Origin: Scytonema sp. UIC 10036
GTDB taxonomy: Bacteria > Cyanobacteriota > Cyanobacteriia > Cyanobacteriales > Nostocaceae
Length of the DNA stretch: 43,872 nucleotides
Direction: 5' to 3'
Assembly: GCF_009725235.1 (NCBI RefSeq)
Contig: NZ_WJFC01000105.1
Coordinates: 1-43,872, forward strand
Under the pieces are notes generated by a model. That model was not told where the DNA came from, did no database searches, and saw only the letters and a list, made by a program, of their open reading frames with translations. How positions within the stretch are numbered: the stretch's first letter is position 1; each line of letters begins with the position of its first letter. Made by a program: the position numbers and the translations under genes. This document shows, one piece after another, positions 24,056-32,267 of the stretch.

Positions 24056-26787
24056 AGAAATTATCGCTTTTATTCTCGTTTTCATTATTATATGCCTTAT
24101 GCTCTGGGATACAACCAGCCCAAGCGGAAGGTTCCAAAGAGTTAATCTCAGGAGGTGGACACAGACCTTATTTGGAATGGTCACCAAATTTAACAACTGC
24201 AAATATTACCCGTAAAACCTTACTGAAAGTTTACGTTCAGGCTGGGGAGACTGTTAACCTTGGTTCTAGCGTACATACAAGTGACCCATCGTTTAATGGT
24301 CAAGATATTGTCTATCGCAGCCCTTCTGGACAAAAGGGATCTTGTGATGTACAAAGTACGGGTTTTGGCTTTATAGATACGTTAGCAAAAGAGCAAGCAG
24401 GGCCATTACCAAACGCTGGAGGTTATACTCCATGTAGCTTTGTCGCTAACGAAACAGGAGTGTATGAAGTCGAGTTTCATGCACCTGAATTAGGAAGCGA
24501 TCAAAGAAATCCTCCGTCCAAAGCAACAAACGCGGATTTTCCCACAGATGCTACTCAAACATCAACCGTCTCCGCCTGGGATATCACGGTGAGAGATTCT
24601 CAGGGAAACGTGAAACTAGGACGAGTTTTTACCAATTACCTTGCTTTTAACCTTGGGACAAATGGTTTGTCTCTGAACTCGGACTTCTTCATTCAAACAA
24701 AAGATGGCTACCTCTACCGAACTGCAATGAATGGGGTAGATCCTTTTGGCTTTATTTTCTTTGCAAATAGTCGTGGATATAAAGATGGAGACAGTACGCT
24801 TTATCGCTCTACACGCGCTGCTGGTAATACTCTCGCTCCCTTTTTAGGAGATGTACAAGTACAGCGCCCGGATGTACTTGATACCCTAACAGATATGACT
24901 CATTTAGTCTTTATCAATAAACCCGACGTTGCCACTCTTACATCTCTTGGTATTCCTAGTGCGCCATTAATCCCACCAAAACCGACTAACTTTAAATTTA
25001 CTGGTAAGAATGGGGCAAGTGGAAATCAAACCTTTGTTGGGGCGGGAGGTCACTTTAGCTTTGATTCAAGTAGTTTGGGTAGTTACGAAATTATTCTTGA
25101 TACTGATAATAACGGCATTTATGACCCCAGTGTAGATAGAGTCTTACAAAACGTATCTCTTCCTGGTAAGAGTGTTGTCTTATGGGATGGTAAGGACGCA
25201 CAGGGTAACAACTTGCTTCCCCGTCCTGCAAATGCTCCTTATAACGCCAGAATTAGGCTCCGTGCGGGAGAATATCACTTCCCCATGTTAGATGCTGAAA
25301 ACAACCCTAGCGGATTTGTCATTGAAATGATGAATGCGCCCGGTCCGTTTCCGCCAGGGATTAATAAATTTACAGTTTACTATAATGATGACAACTACAA
25401 AACTAAAGATGGAACTGATGTTGACTTGAACGGTCCTGGAAACCCAACAAATCCCCGAAATGCTGCTGTTGGGATTGACAGTACCTCAGGACAACATGAG
25501 TTTAGCGGTGGTTACGGAGATTTTAAAGGAATAGACACTTGGACTTTCTATCCCGGTGAAGCTGTCTTTACGGATTTAATTATTACGACTGAAAATCAGG
25601 CAAACGTACAGGGTACAAAATCTGTACGGTTTTTAACTGACACGGATGGTAGTGGGACTGTCACGGTGGGCGATCGCGTTCAATATACTATTACTTATTC
25701 TAACCTAGCTCCAGGCAAGAGCGACGCGACTAATTTTGTCATTAGTGACTCATTACCAGCGCAGTTAACTTTTGTCAGTGCAGAAATAACATCCCAAACA
25801 TCTGGTAATGATATTACCCTGAACTCCGCTTATAATGGCTCTGGTGCTTTAACGAATTCCGGTACTTTGCGAGTAGGGGATACTATTACCATTACGGTGA
25901 CTGCCACAATTAACAACCATAATAACGGAAATCCCATTAGCAACCAGGCGAGTGCTAGTTTTAAGACACCTGATAGTACCGCAACCACTGGAACTGTCTT
26001 CACCGATGCTAACTCTGCGGGAGCAACAACTAACCCCCCCAGTGTTGGCAATCCATTCCCACAAAATTCAGATGATACTGTAGAAACAGGTAATGACCCC
26101 ACTAAAACAGGTGATGACGATCCAACCTTATTGACTGTTGTTCCTACTGTTAGCAAACCAAATATATTATTAGTTAAAAGAATTACAGCGATTAATGGTT
26201 CCACCACTTCCAAGGGAGGAGACAACTTAGGGGGTTATATTAATGAAGCGGCGAATCCTTACGATGACAATGACATAGAACCAAATCTCGCTCCCAAGCC
26301 CCCTCAGTATCCTACCGCCGATACAAATGTATGGCCCAACCCCAGTAGTTTCCTTCTCGGTGGTATCAATGGTGGGAATGTGAGTCCCAATAATGAATTG
26401 GAGTATACCATATATTTCCTGTCCGCAGGGACTTCACCCGCTCCCAAAGTTTTGCTATGCGATCGCGTTCCCGATAACACCACATTCATCCCCACTGCTT
26501 TTAACAACGTGTCTTCAGCACCCGGTGGTGTTGCTGGTGCTGACCGAGGTATTTTACTTTACCAAAATGGTTCACCAGTTTCTCTGACAGACATTCAAGA
26601 CGGTGATGTCGGTCAATACTTTCCACCAGGAGTAGACCCCAAAACCGTGTATCCTAAGATTGAGTGTGGAGGTGCCAATACCAACGGTGCGATCGTCGTT
26701 AACTTAGGTGACGTACCCAATGCCACAAGTTCCGGTACACCTCCGAGTTCCTTTGGTTACATCCGCTTCCGAGGAAAAGTTAAATAA
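24052..26787 (+). CDS. Secreted DUF11-type surface protein
   Basis: The 911-residue product has a clear signal peptide (KKLSLLFSFSLLYALCSG, cleavage after AQA near 25). A large beta-rich N-terminal region contains the Asp/Asn-rich loop DTDNNGIYDPSVD. A DUF11 domain at about 520-625 reads TDTDGSGTVTVGDRVQYTIT and VISDSLPAQLTFVSAE. A second, DUF11-like C-terminal module has NVSPNNELEYTIYFLSAG and LCDRVPDNTTFIP. The ATG overlaps the stop of the barrel gene (ATGA), so the two are probably made in step, and GGGGAG gives a strong ribosome site. It could be a passenger displayed by, or bound to, the barrel; that is inference. Confidence 0.82.
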   Translation: MKKLSLLFSFSLLYALCSGIQPAQAEGSKELISGGGHRPYLEWSPNLTTANITRKTLLKVYVQAGETVNLGSSVHTSDPSFNGQDIVYRSPSGQKGSCDVQSTGFGFIDTLAKEQAGPLPNAGGYTPCSFVANETGVYEVEFHAPELGSDQRNPPSKATNADFPTDATQTSTVSAWDITVRDSQGNVKLGRVFTNYLAFNLGTNGLSLNSDFFIQTKDGYLYRTAMNGVDPFGFIFFANSRGYKDGDSTLYRSTRAAGNTLAPFLGDVQVQRPDVLDTLTDMTHLVFINKPDVATLTSLGIPSAPLIPPKPTNFKFTGKNGASGNQTFVGAGGHFSFDSSSLGSYEIILDTDNNGIYDPSVDRVLQNVSLPGKSVVLWDGKDAQGNNLLPRPANAPYNARIRLRAGEYHFPMLDAENNPSGFVIEMMNAPGPFPPGINKFTVYYNDDNYKTKDGTDVDLNGPGNPTNPRNAAVGIDSTSGQHEFSGGYGDFKGIDTWTFYPGEAVFTDLIITTENQANVQGTKSVRFLTDTDGSGTVTVGDRVQYTITYSNLAPGKSDATNFVISDSLPAQLTFVSAEITSQTSGNDITLNSAYNGSGALTNSGTLRVGDTITITVTATINNHNNGNPISNQASASFKTPDSTATTGTVFTDANSAGATTNPPSVGNPFPQNSDDTVETGNDPTKTGDDDPTLLTVVPTVSKPNILLVKRITAINGSTTSKGGDNLGGYINEAANPYDDNDIEPNLAPKPPQYPTADTNVWPNPSSFLLGGINGGNVSPNNELEYTIYFLSAGTSPAPKVLLCDRVPDNTTFIPTAFNNVSSAPGGVAGADRGILLYQNGSPVSLTDIQDGDVGQYFPPGVDPKTVYPKIECGGANTNGAIVVNLGDVPNATSSGTPPSSFGYIRFRGKVK

Positions 26788-26794
26788 AATCCTA

Positions 26795-26910
26795 TCACCT
26801 CGTTCCCAGGTTCGCCTCTTGTATCGCGAGGCAGAGCCTCGCAGCCTGCATTCCCAGGCTCCGCCTGGGAACGAGAGAGGCTGTGCCTGGGAACGAGAGA
26901 CAGAGGAAAT
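26795..26910. repeat. Nested palindromic repeats (CTCGTTCCCAGG family)
   Basis: This contains CTCGTTCCCAGG near 26797, GCGAGGCAGAGCCTCGC, ATTCCCAGGCTCCGCCTGGG and two GGGAACGAGAGA copies. It separates the last DUF11 gene from the SLH gene and may weaken read-through. Confidence 0.75.
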
Positions 26911-26918
26911 AAGTTATC

Positions 26919-26981
26919 ACTGTTCACCGTTACCGGTTTACTGTTAACTGGTAACTATTCACTGTTAACTGTTCACTGATA
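26919..26981. repeat. Nine ACTGTTM-type heptads ending at a start codon
   Basis: Exactly nine 7-base units (ACTGTTC, ACCGTTA, CCGGTTT, ACTGTTA, ACTGGTA, ACTATTC, ACTGTTA, ACTGTTC, ACTGATA) fill 63 bases. The ATG of the SLH gene follows directly at 26982. There is no recognisable ribosome site within the array. Confidence 0.85.
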
Positions 26982-28493
26982 ATGGTTCACTCTACCCTTG
27001 TAGCAACACTCTATGTTGACCCAGTGATGGGGAATGATGCCAATTCTGGAACACGCTCAAACCCCTATCGAACTCTAACCCGTGCTTTAAAAGCAACGGC
27101 ATCAGGCAAAATGATTCAGCTTGCGCCCGGAACTTACAGCACGATCGGTGGTGAGGCGTTTCCCCTTGTGATTCCAGATGGGGTAATGGTGCTGGGAAAT
27201 GAAGCAACCAAAGGTAAAGGTATTTTGATTTCCGGAAGTGGTGAGTATCACAGCCAAAGTTTTGGTACCCAGAATATTACACTACTGTTACTGGGTGATG
27301 CTCAATTAATAGGTGTAACACTGACAAATCCCATGGCAAAGGGAACTGGTGTTTGGATTGAATCCGCTTCCCCAACTTTGGCTAACAATACCTTGACTCA
27401 GTGCGGGCGCGAAGGGGTGTTTGTGAGCGGCACTGCCGAACCAACGATTCGGGATAATGTATTTGTGCAAAATACGATCGCTGGTTTGGTGATGGCACGC
27501 TATGGCAAGGGGGAAGTGTTGCGAAATGTTTTGCAAAAAAATGCTCTGGGGATAGCAATTAGCGATTTTGCTGCTCCTTTGGTAGCATATAACAAAGTAT
27601 CAGAAAACCGCACGGGAATGGCTTTCTCTCGCAATGCTCATCCCGTGTTGCGTCACAATCTTATAGAAAAGAATATTCAAGAGGGGTTGTTGGTAAATGG
27701 TGAGGCGAGTCCCGATCTAGGCACCACTCAAGACCCCGCAGGTAATATTTTTCGCAATAACGGTCAATTTGATGTTCGTAATGTCACTTCTAAAAAGTTA
27801 ATTTCCGTGGGGAATCAGTTGTTGGCTAAGGAAGTACAAGGACTGATTGAGTTTGTCACTGTTACGGAAAATACTGAAAAATCAGTCTTAATAAAGACTC
27901 ATTTTACGGATATGGCTGGGCATTGGGCAACGGCTTTTGTAGAAGCATTGTTGAGTAAAAACTTGATAAGTCCTTTTCCTGATGGCACTTTCCAACCAGA
28001 TGCCCCCATGACTCGCGCTCAATACGCCGCTTTGGTAGCAGGTGCTTTTCATCCTGTTGCCAAACGCCAAGTTCCTGAATTTACAGATATTTCAAAAGAG
28101 TACTGGGCTTATGATGCCATTCGCATAGCAGCGCAGTCCGGTTTTGTAAGTGGCTTTAGCAATCTTACCTTTCGCCCAGAGCAACCTGTCTTGAGATTGC
28201 AGGCAATTGTTTCCTTGGTGAGCGGGCTTTCCCTGTCGGCAACATTTAGCGAGGACTTGGTTAATTATAGCGATCGCAACACCATTCCCAAAGCGGCTCT
28301 AAATGCAGTTGCGACAGCAACAGATAATAAAATTATTGTTAATTTTCCCGATCCCAAGCTAATTCAAGGAAATAGAGAAGCAACACGAGCTGAAGTTGCA
28401 GCAATGGTTTATCAGGCATTGGTAGCAATCGGAACAGCCGGTGCTATTCATTCGCCTTATATCGTCTCTCCTCCCATAATGGAAGTAGAATAA
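26982..28493 (+). CDS. DUF1565 beta-helix protein with S-layer homology (SLH) domains
   Basis: The 503 residues begin with the DUF1565 signature (LYVDPVMGNDANSGTRSNPYRTLTRAL). A right-handed beta-helix with repeated TLANNTLTQCGREGVFVSG and RDNVFVQNTIAGLV-type turns covers about 80-270. C-terminal SLH domains at about 308-490 read FTDMAGHWATAFVEALLSKN, DGTFQPDAPMTRAQYAALV, FTDISKEYWAYDAIRIAAQS and REATRAEVAAMVYQAL. SLH domains bind peptidoglycan-linked polymers or act in the outer membrane, so the protein should be outside the cytoplasm. Yet no signal peptide precedes LYVDP, and the ATG directly follows a heptad array. The secretion signal may have been lost or displaced. It is the sixth gene in the surface operon. 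Confidence 0.85.
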   Translation: MVHSTLVATLYVDPVMGNDANSGTRSNPYRTLTRALKATASGKMIQLAPGTYSTIGGEAFPLVIPDGVMVLGNEATKGKGILISGSGEYHSQSFGTQNITLLLLGDAQLIGVTLTNPMAKGTGVWIESASPTLANNTLTQCGREGVFVSGTAEPTIRDNVFVQNTIAGLVMARYGKGEVLRNVLQKNALGIAISDFAAPLVAYNKVSENRTGMAFSRNAHPVLRHNLIEKNIQEGLLVNGEASPDLGTTQDPAGNIFRNNGQFDVRNVTSKKLISVGNQLLAKEVQGLIEFVTVTENTEKSVLIKTHFTDMAGHWATAFVEALLSKNLISPFPDGTFQPDAPMTRAQYAALVAGAFHPVAKRQVPEFTDISKEYWAYDAIRIAAQSGFVSGFSNLTFRPEQPVLRLQAIVSLVSGLSLSATFSEDLVNYSDRNTIPKAALNAVATATDNKIIVNFPDPKLIQGNREATRAEVAAMVYQALVAIGTAGAIHSPYIVSPPIMEVE

Positions 28494-28507
28494 AAGACAC
28501 CTGTTGA

Positions 28508-29266
28508 TTGACTGGGGAACTTTTGACAAAGAAAACTGTAGCTAAAAATACGACAGGCTATATGAGAGGGGAGCAAAATTTATGTCTATTGTCATCAGTC
28601 GATAGCCAGATGTTTACAGCAAACCCGCCGGAAACTTCTGCCGACTTAGCAATAGCTTTGTTAATTCACTATAGTTTTGACCTTAGTGGCTACAGCGCCA
28701 TTGAGCTTGTTGAACTTTGGCAAAGGCAATACCCAGGTAACTGGTTGCACTTAGCAGTGATCGAAGCACTGTATCAAGGTCGATATAAAGCAATTTCAGT
28801 GCAGCAAATCTTAACTTGCTGGCAAAGAAGGGGACAAACAATTTTCCATTTTAACATGGAATTTGAACGCTTGATTTGCAGCAAATTTCCCCAAAGCCTA
28901 ACTGCATCTCCCAAACTATCCCCTGCTACTGCTTTTACTTTAGGGTACGAGGAAACAAACCAGCAAGTTGCAGAGTCATTGCCTGAGACAGTCCCGTTAC
29001 AAACTCCTGATGTTGAGGCGATCCCCGTGGAAACACATGAACTCAATACATCTGTTGACTTCATGCCGGAACAGGAAGAAATTTCGCCATTTTACCCAGA
29101 GGAAGTACTCCCAGTTAGCACTAACAATCCCCCTATCGGTCAATTTACCCCAGAAACAAGGGCAGGTTCTGAGTCTTTTACATCAAAATTAAAAGCAATT
29201 TCCTATGAGGAATCTCCTTCTAGAAGATTGCTGTCCGGGCGGGGTCTGCAATCGAGTGTGGTGTAA
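28508..29266 (+). CDS. Conserved cyanobacterial protein of unknown function
   Basis: The N-terminal half (about 35-130) is compact and well ordered: SADLAIALLIHYSFDLSGYS, AIELVELWQRQYPGNWLHLA, YQGRYKAISVQQIL, WQRRGQTIFHFNMEFERLI. I recall this block as conserved among cyanobacteria, but no function is known to me. The C-terminal half is acidic, proline-rich and probably disordered. No signal peptide or membrane segment is seen. The TTG at 28508 gives the longest frame; ATG 28562 or ATG 28610 fit the conserved block better. It lies 14 bases after the SLH gene and probably shares its transcript. Confidence 0.65.
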   Translation: MTGELLTKKTVAKNTTGYMRGEQNLCLLSSVDSQMFTANPPETSADLAIALLIHYSFDLSGYSAIELVELWQRQYPGNWLHLAVIEALYQGRYKAISVQQILTCWQRRGQTIFHFNMEFERLICSKFPQSLTASPKLSPATAFTLGYEETNQQVAESLPETVPLQTPDVEAIPVETHELNTSVDFMPEQEEISPFYPEEVLPVSTNNPPIGQFTPETRAGSESFTSKLKAISYEESPSRRLLSGRGLQSSVV

Positions 29267-29343
29267 TTTTTTTCAGCAACGGGCAATTTAACTGATGCCA
29301 ATATGACTAACAATATTTGTATCCAGTCAATACGCGCATATAT

Positions 29344-30843
29344 ATGCCCGATACTCCTAACTCACCCACAACCCGCAAGCCCAGCATAACCGAGCATACG
29401 CTATCCCTTGGCGATCGCCAGATCCGCTACACAGCTGCTTCTGAGTGGCAAACCCTGTTTGAGCAGGAAAAACCTGTTGCCGAAATGTTTCACGTGGCTT
29501 ATTTAGCTGAGGCTGAAGAAGCATCGCAAAGACCCCTCACCTTCGTCTTCAATGGCGGACCGGGTGCTGCTTCTGCTTATCTGCACATGGGAGCATTGGG
29601 TCCAAAGCGCATTTCTTTTGGAGAGTGTGGCAGCTTGCCCAAACCTCCCGTTCGGTTGGTAGACAATGCTGAAAGTTGGCTGAGCTTTACGGATTTGGTG
29701 TTTATCGATCCCATAGGTACGGGCTTTAGCCGCAGCATACCTCAAGACAAAGATTCTCAGGGTAAAGACGGAGAGAAAGCCAACCCTCAAGAAGCAAATA
29801 AACCCAAGGAAACAGAATTTTGGGCAGTCGAGCGAGACTTGAAAGCACTCGGAGAGTTCATCCAACGATTTCTCTCCCAAAAAAAGCGATGGCTGTCCCC
29901 CATCTTTATTGCAGGAGAAAGTTACGGTGGTTTTCGGGTTGCAAGGTTAGCCCGCAAACTACAGCAGGAATTTGGTGTTGGTCTTTCCGGTGCCATTTTG
30001 ATTTCTCCGGCTTTGGAATTCAGTCTGCTCGAAGGTAGCGATTATAACCTCACATCTTGGGCAACCCTGATTCCCTCCTTTGCCGCCGCCGCCGCCCATC
30101 ACGGACGCGCTCAATGGGCAGGAGAACCGGGCAATTTACAAGCTCACGTGACGGCTGCAGAACAATTTGCCCGCACAACTCTGATTCCACTTTTGGCAAT
30201 GGGAGATGCAGTGACATCAGAGGAACGCCAGAGGGCATATCAGCAGCTCGCAGGGTTGATCGGGTTACCTGTGACACTTGTTGAGAGACACGCAGGAAGA
30301 GTCAGCATTGAAGTCTTTTCGAGGGAACTGTTGCGCGATCGCCAACGGATTGTGGGACTGTATGATGCTTCAATCACTGCGATCGATCCTTTTCCGGATC
30401 GTGTAAATTATGAAGGAACTGACCCCACTCTTGGTGGATTGGATCGCTTGTTTACGGGGGCTATTAACAGTCACTTAAGAGATACATTGGGTGTTGAAAC
30501 TGATTTGTCTTACCATCTGTTGAACTTTGAAGTGTTCAAAGCTTGGAAATTTGAAATTCAAGGCGAGTTTAAGCAGGGCTTTCTAGGCTCGGTAGACGAT
30601 TTGCGCGTGGGAATGGCTTTAAACCCTTATATGCGGGTGTATATCACTCATGGATTTTTTGATTTGGTAACTCCTTACTTCTCCTCAAACCATCTGGCAG
30701 ATCTGATGAAATTAGATCCGGAGATTCGCTCTAATTTGACGCTTAAACATTTTAAGGGTGGGCATATGTTCTACGCTTGGGATGAATCTCGGGCATCTTG
30801 GTTTGCCGATATGAAAGCTTTTTATCAGAATGCGACGGTTTGA
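29344..30843 (+). CDS. Peptidase S10 (serine carboxypeptidase-like) family protein
   Basis: The alpha/beta-hydrolase peptidase has all the S10 hallmarks: the oxyanion segment FVFNGGPGAASAY, FIDPIGTGFSR, nucleophile Ser193 in GESYGG, Asp440 in GFFDLVTPY and His474 in GGHMFY (numbering from ATG 29344). The family removes C-terminal residues from peptides. There is no signal peptide, so unlike eukaryotic vacuolar enzymes it probably acts in the cytoplasm. A TTG at 29317 extends the frame by nine residues, but the ATG at 29344 is the better start. A 77-base gap after the preceding gene leaves its link to the surface operon open. Confidence 0.88.
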   Translation: MPDTPNSPTTRKPSITEHTLSLGDRQIRYTAASEWQTLFEQEKPVAEMFHVAYLAEAEEASQRPLTFVFNGGPGAASAYLHMGALGPKRISFGECGSLPKPPVRLVDNAESWLSFTDLVFIDPIGTGFSRSIPQDKDSQGKDGEKANPQEANKPKETEFWAVERDLKALGEFIQRFLSQKKRWLSPIFIAGESYGGFRVARLARKLQQEFGVGLSGAILISPALEFSLLEGSDYNLTSWATLIPSFAAAAAHHGRAQWAGEPGNLQAHVTAAEQFARTTLIPLLAMGDAVTSEERQRAYQQLAGLIGLPVTLVERHAGRVSIEVFSRELLRDRQRIVGLYDASITAIDPFPDRVNYEGTDPTLGGLDRLFTGAINSHLRDTLGVETDLSYHLLNFEVFKAWKFEIQGEFKQGFLGSVDDLRVGMALNPYMRVYITHGFFDLVTPYFSSNHLADLMKLDPEIRSNLTLKHFKGGHMFYAWDESRASWFADMKAFYQNATV

Positions 30844-31194
30844 TAATATCATGTCCGCTTAGATACTTGAATAAATCTCACGCAAAGGCGCTAAGGCGCT
30901 AAGAGATGAGCGATACTTTGGTGAGCGATCGCGTAAAAATCCGAAAACATGTAGGTTGGGTTGAGGAACGAAACCCAACATTCACAGGAATTTGTTGAGT
31001 GTCACCACGAGTTTACCCAACCTACAAAAATTTTTATCCGAGCAGTATTAGACTTGACCCTACCCTCAATCTCAATCCTGAAATTGGGTGCAACAGTGGC
31101 AATATTAAATTTCTATTATGAAAAATATTTATTAAATAAATAAAAATAAATTCTTTTAAACTGATAAAACTGCAATTTTATTAGCCTAGAGTAC
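30844..31194. other. Intergenic region with a GGTTGGGTTGAGG hairpin, no gene
   Basis: The 351-base spacer contains a repeat at about 30952-30983 (AGGTTGGGTTGAGGAACG followed by AAACCCAACA), GGCGCTAAGGCGCTAAG and a HIP1 site at 30926. The last 60 bases are AT-rich and closely match the sequence before the second Rpn copy (35385-35448), so they belong to the duplicated unit. A 60-codon open frame here is repeat-derived. Confidence 0.6.
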
Positions 31195-32001
31195 ATGACT
31201 GCCGATCCACTTTTTTATGAAATTTTCAAAGAGATACCGGAATTATTTTTCGAGCTTATCGGTCAACCAGGAAAAGATTAGAGTATCTACAAATTTAGCG
31301 CTCCAGAAATTAAACAAAGAGGATTTCGTTTGGACGGTTTGCTCTCGACGAACGATGCTTACCCGCATGAACCAATTTACTTTATTGAGGCTCAGTCTTA
31401 TAAAGATGATAATTTCTACAACCAGTTCGTTGCCAAAATCATTCTTTATCTGACTCAATACCAACCTCCCAATGAAGAATGGTACGCTGTGGTCATTTAT
31501 GATACAAAAAGTCATGAAGGGAATTATCCGAAATACTTGAATTTTTTCCTACCGAATCTCAGCCGCTTTTATTTGGATGAACTGGCAAAAATGCCCAACC
31601 AATCTCTAGCTGTAGGAGTGATGCGTTTAATAGTCGAACAGAAAAGCCAGGAAAAAACTGGAGAACTGGCTAGGCAGTTGATCGGGCAAGCTCAACAAGA
31701 ACTCACTGATGCCACTTTGGAGGAAAAGGTTTTAGAATTTATTAAAGCAGTAGTGATTGATAAGTTTGTCAACTTGAGTCGGGAGGAACTTGAAGCGATG
31801 CTGAAGTTAGATTCTTTGAAAAAAAGTAAAGTTTATCAGGAAGCTTTTGAGGAAGGTAAAGAAGAAGGTTTTGAGGAGGGTGCGTTAGCGACAAAGTTAG
31901 AGATGATTCCCACACTAATGAGGTTAGGATTAAGCATTGAGCAAATTGCAGAATCCCTAAAACTGGATGTTGAAACTGTGAGAAAAAATGCTCAACAGTA
32001 A
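31195..32001 (+). pseudogene. Rpn-family (DUF2887-type) nuclease/transposase gene, broken by an internal stop
   Basis: This copy is nearly identical to the intact gene at 35449-36243. After MTADPLFYEIFKEIPELFFE it reads LIGQPGKD and then TAG at 31279 (codon 29), where the intact copy has PSIYKFS. The rest stays in one frame, so the 223-residue open frame from ATG 31330 is only a remnant. The family has a PD-(D/E)XK-type fold and includes RpnA-like recombination-promoting nucleases. The core includes EPIYFIEAQSYKDDNFYNQF, matching the E-x-Q variant of the motif. Near the C-terminus there are four extra codons (in EEGKEEGFEEG) compared with the other copy. The first 28 codons and the tail may still be expressed separately, but activity is doubtful. 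Confidence 0.8.
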
Positions 32002-32023
32002 AACTGACTTGATAATAGACCCT

Positions 32024-32128
32024 AATACCAATTCTCTGTGAGCTTGCACATTATTTTACCCCTCCCAACCTCCCCTTATAAAGGGGAGGAGTGGTTTATT
32101 TTATGCAGCTTCATATCGAAATGGTATA
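32024..32128. mobile_element. Small MITE-like palindromic element (AATACCAATT ends)
   Basis: The ends AATACCAATTCTCTGTGAGC and TTCATATCGAAATGGTATA are imperfect inverted repeats. The core holds CCTCCCCTTATAAAGGGGAGG, a perfect hairpin. A second copy begins at 43795 and runs off the window. There is no coding capacity. Both copies lie downstream of plus-strand genes. Confidence 0.65.
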
Positions 32129-32147
32129 AGTAGGAAAAGTTTAAAGT

Positions 32148-32177
32148 CCACTGCTTTAATAAAAATTAAAGCAGTGG
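32148..32177. terminator. Perfect 13-bp stem hairpin, possible bidirectional terminator
   Basis: CCACTGCTTTAAT (32148-32160) pairs exactly with ATTAAAGCAGTGG (32165-32177) across a four-A loop. It lies between the ends of the Rpn pseudogene and the converging membrane-protein gene. No long T-run follows on either strand, so termination strength is uncertain. Confidence 0.5.
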
Positions 32178-32267
32178 AGATTGATAAATTGGCGTTTCTT
32201 AAGTTGGGGTAAGCTAGCATTATTTATGTTAACGCAGCCACATTTGATAAAAGCCGCCAAATTTCAA

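Noticed and set aside
30961..31143. 60-codon plus-strand frame between the S10 peptidase and the first Rpn copy
   Set aside because: Its first part is translated GGTTGGGTT-family repeat and the rest is AT-rich; no conserved features.
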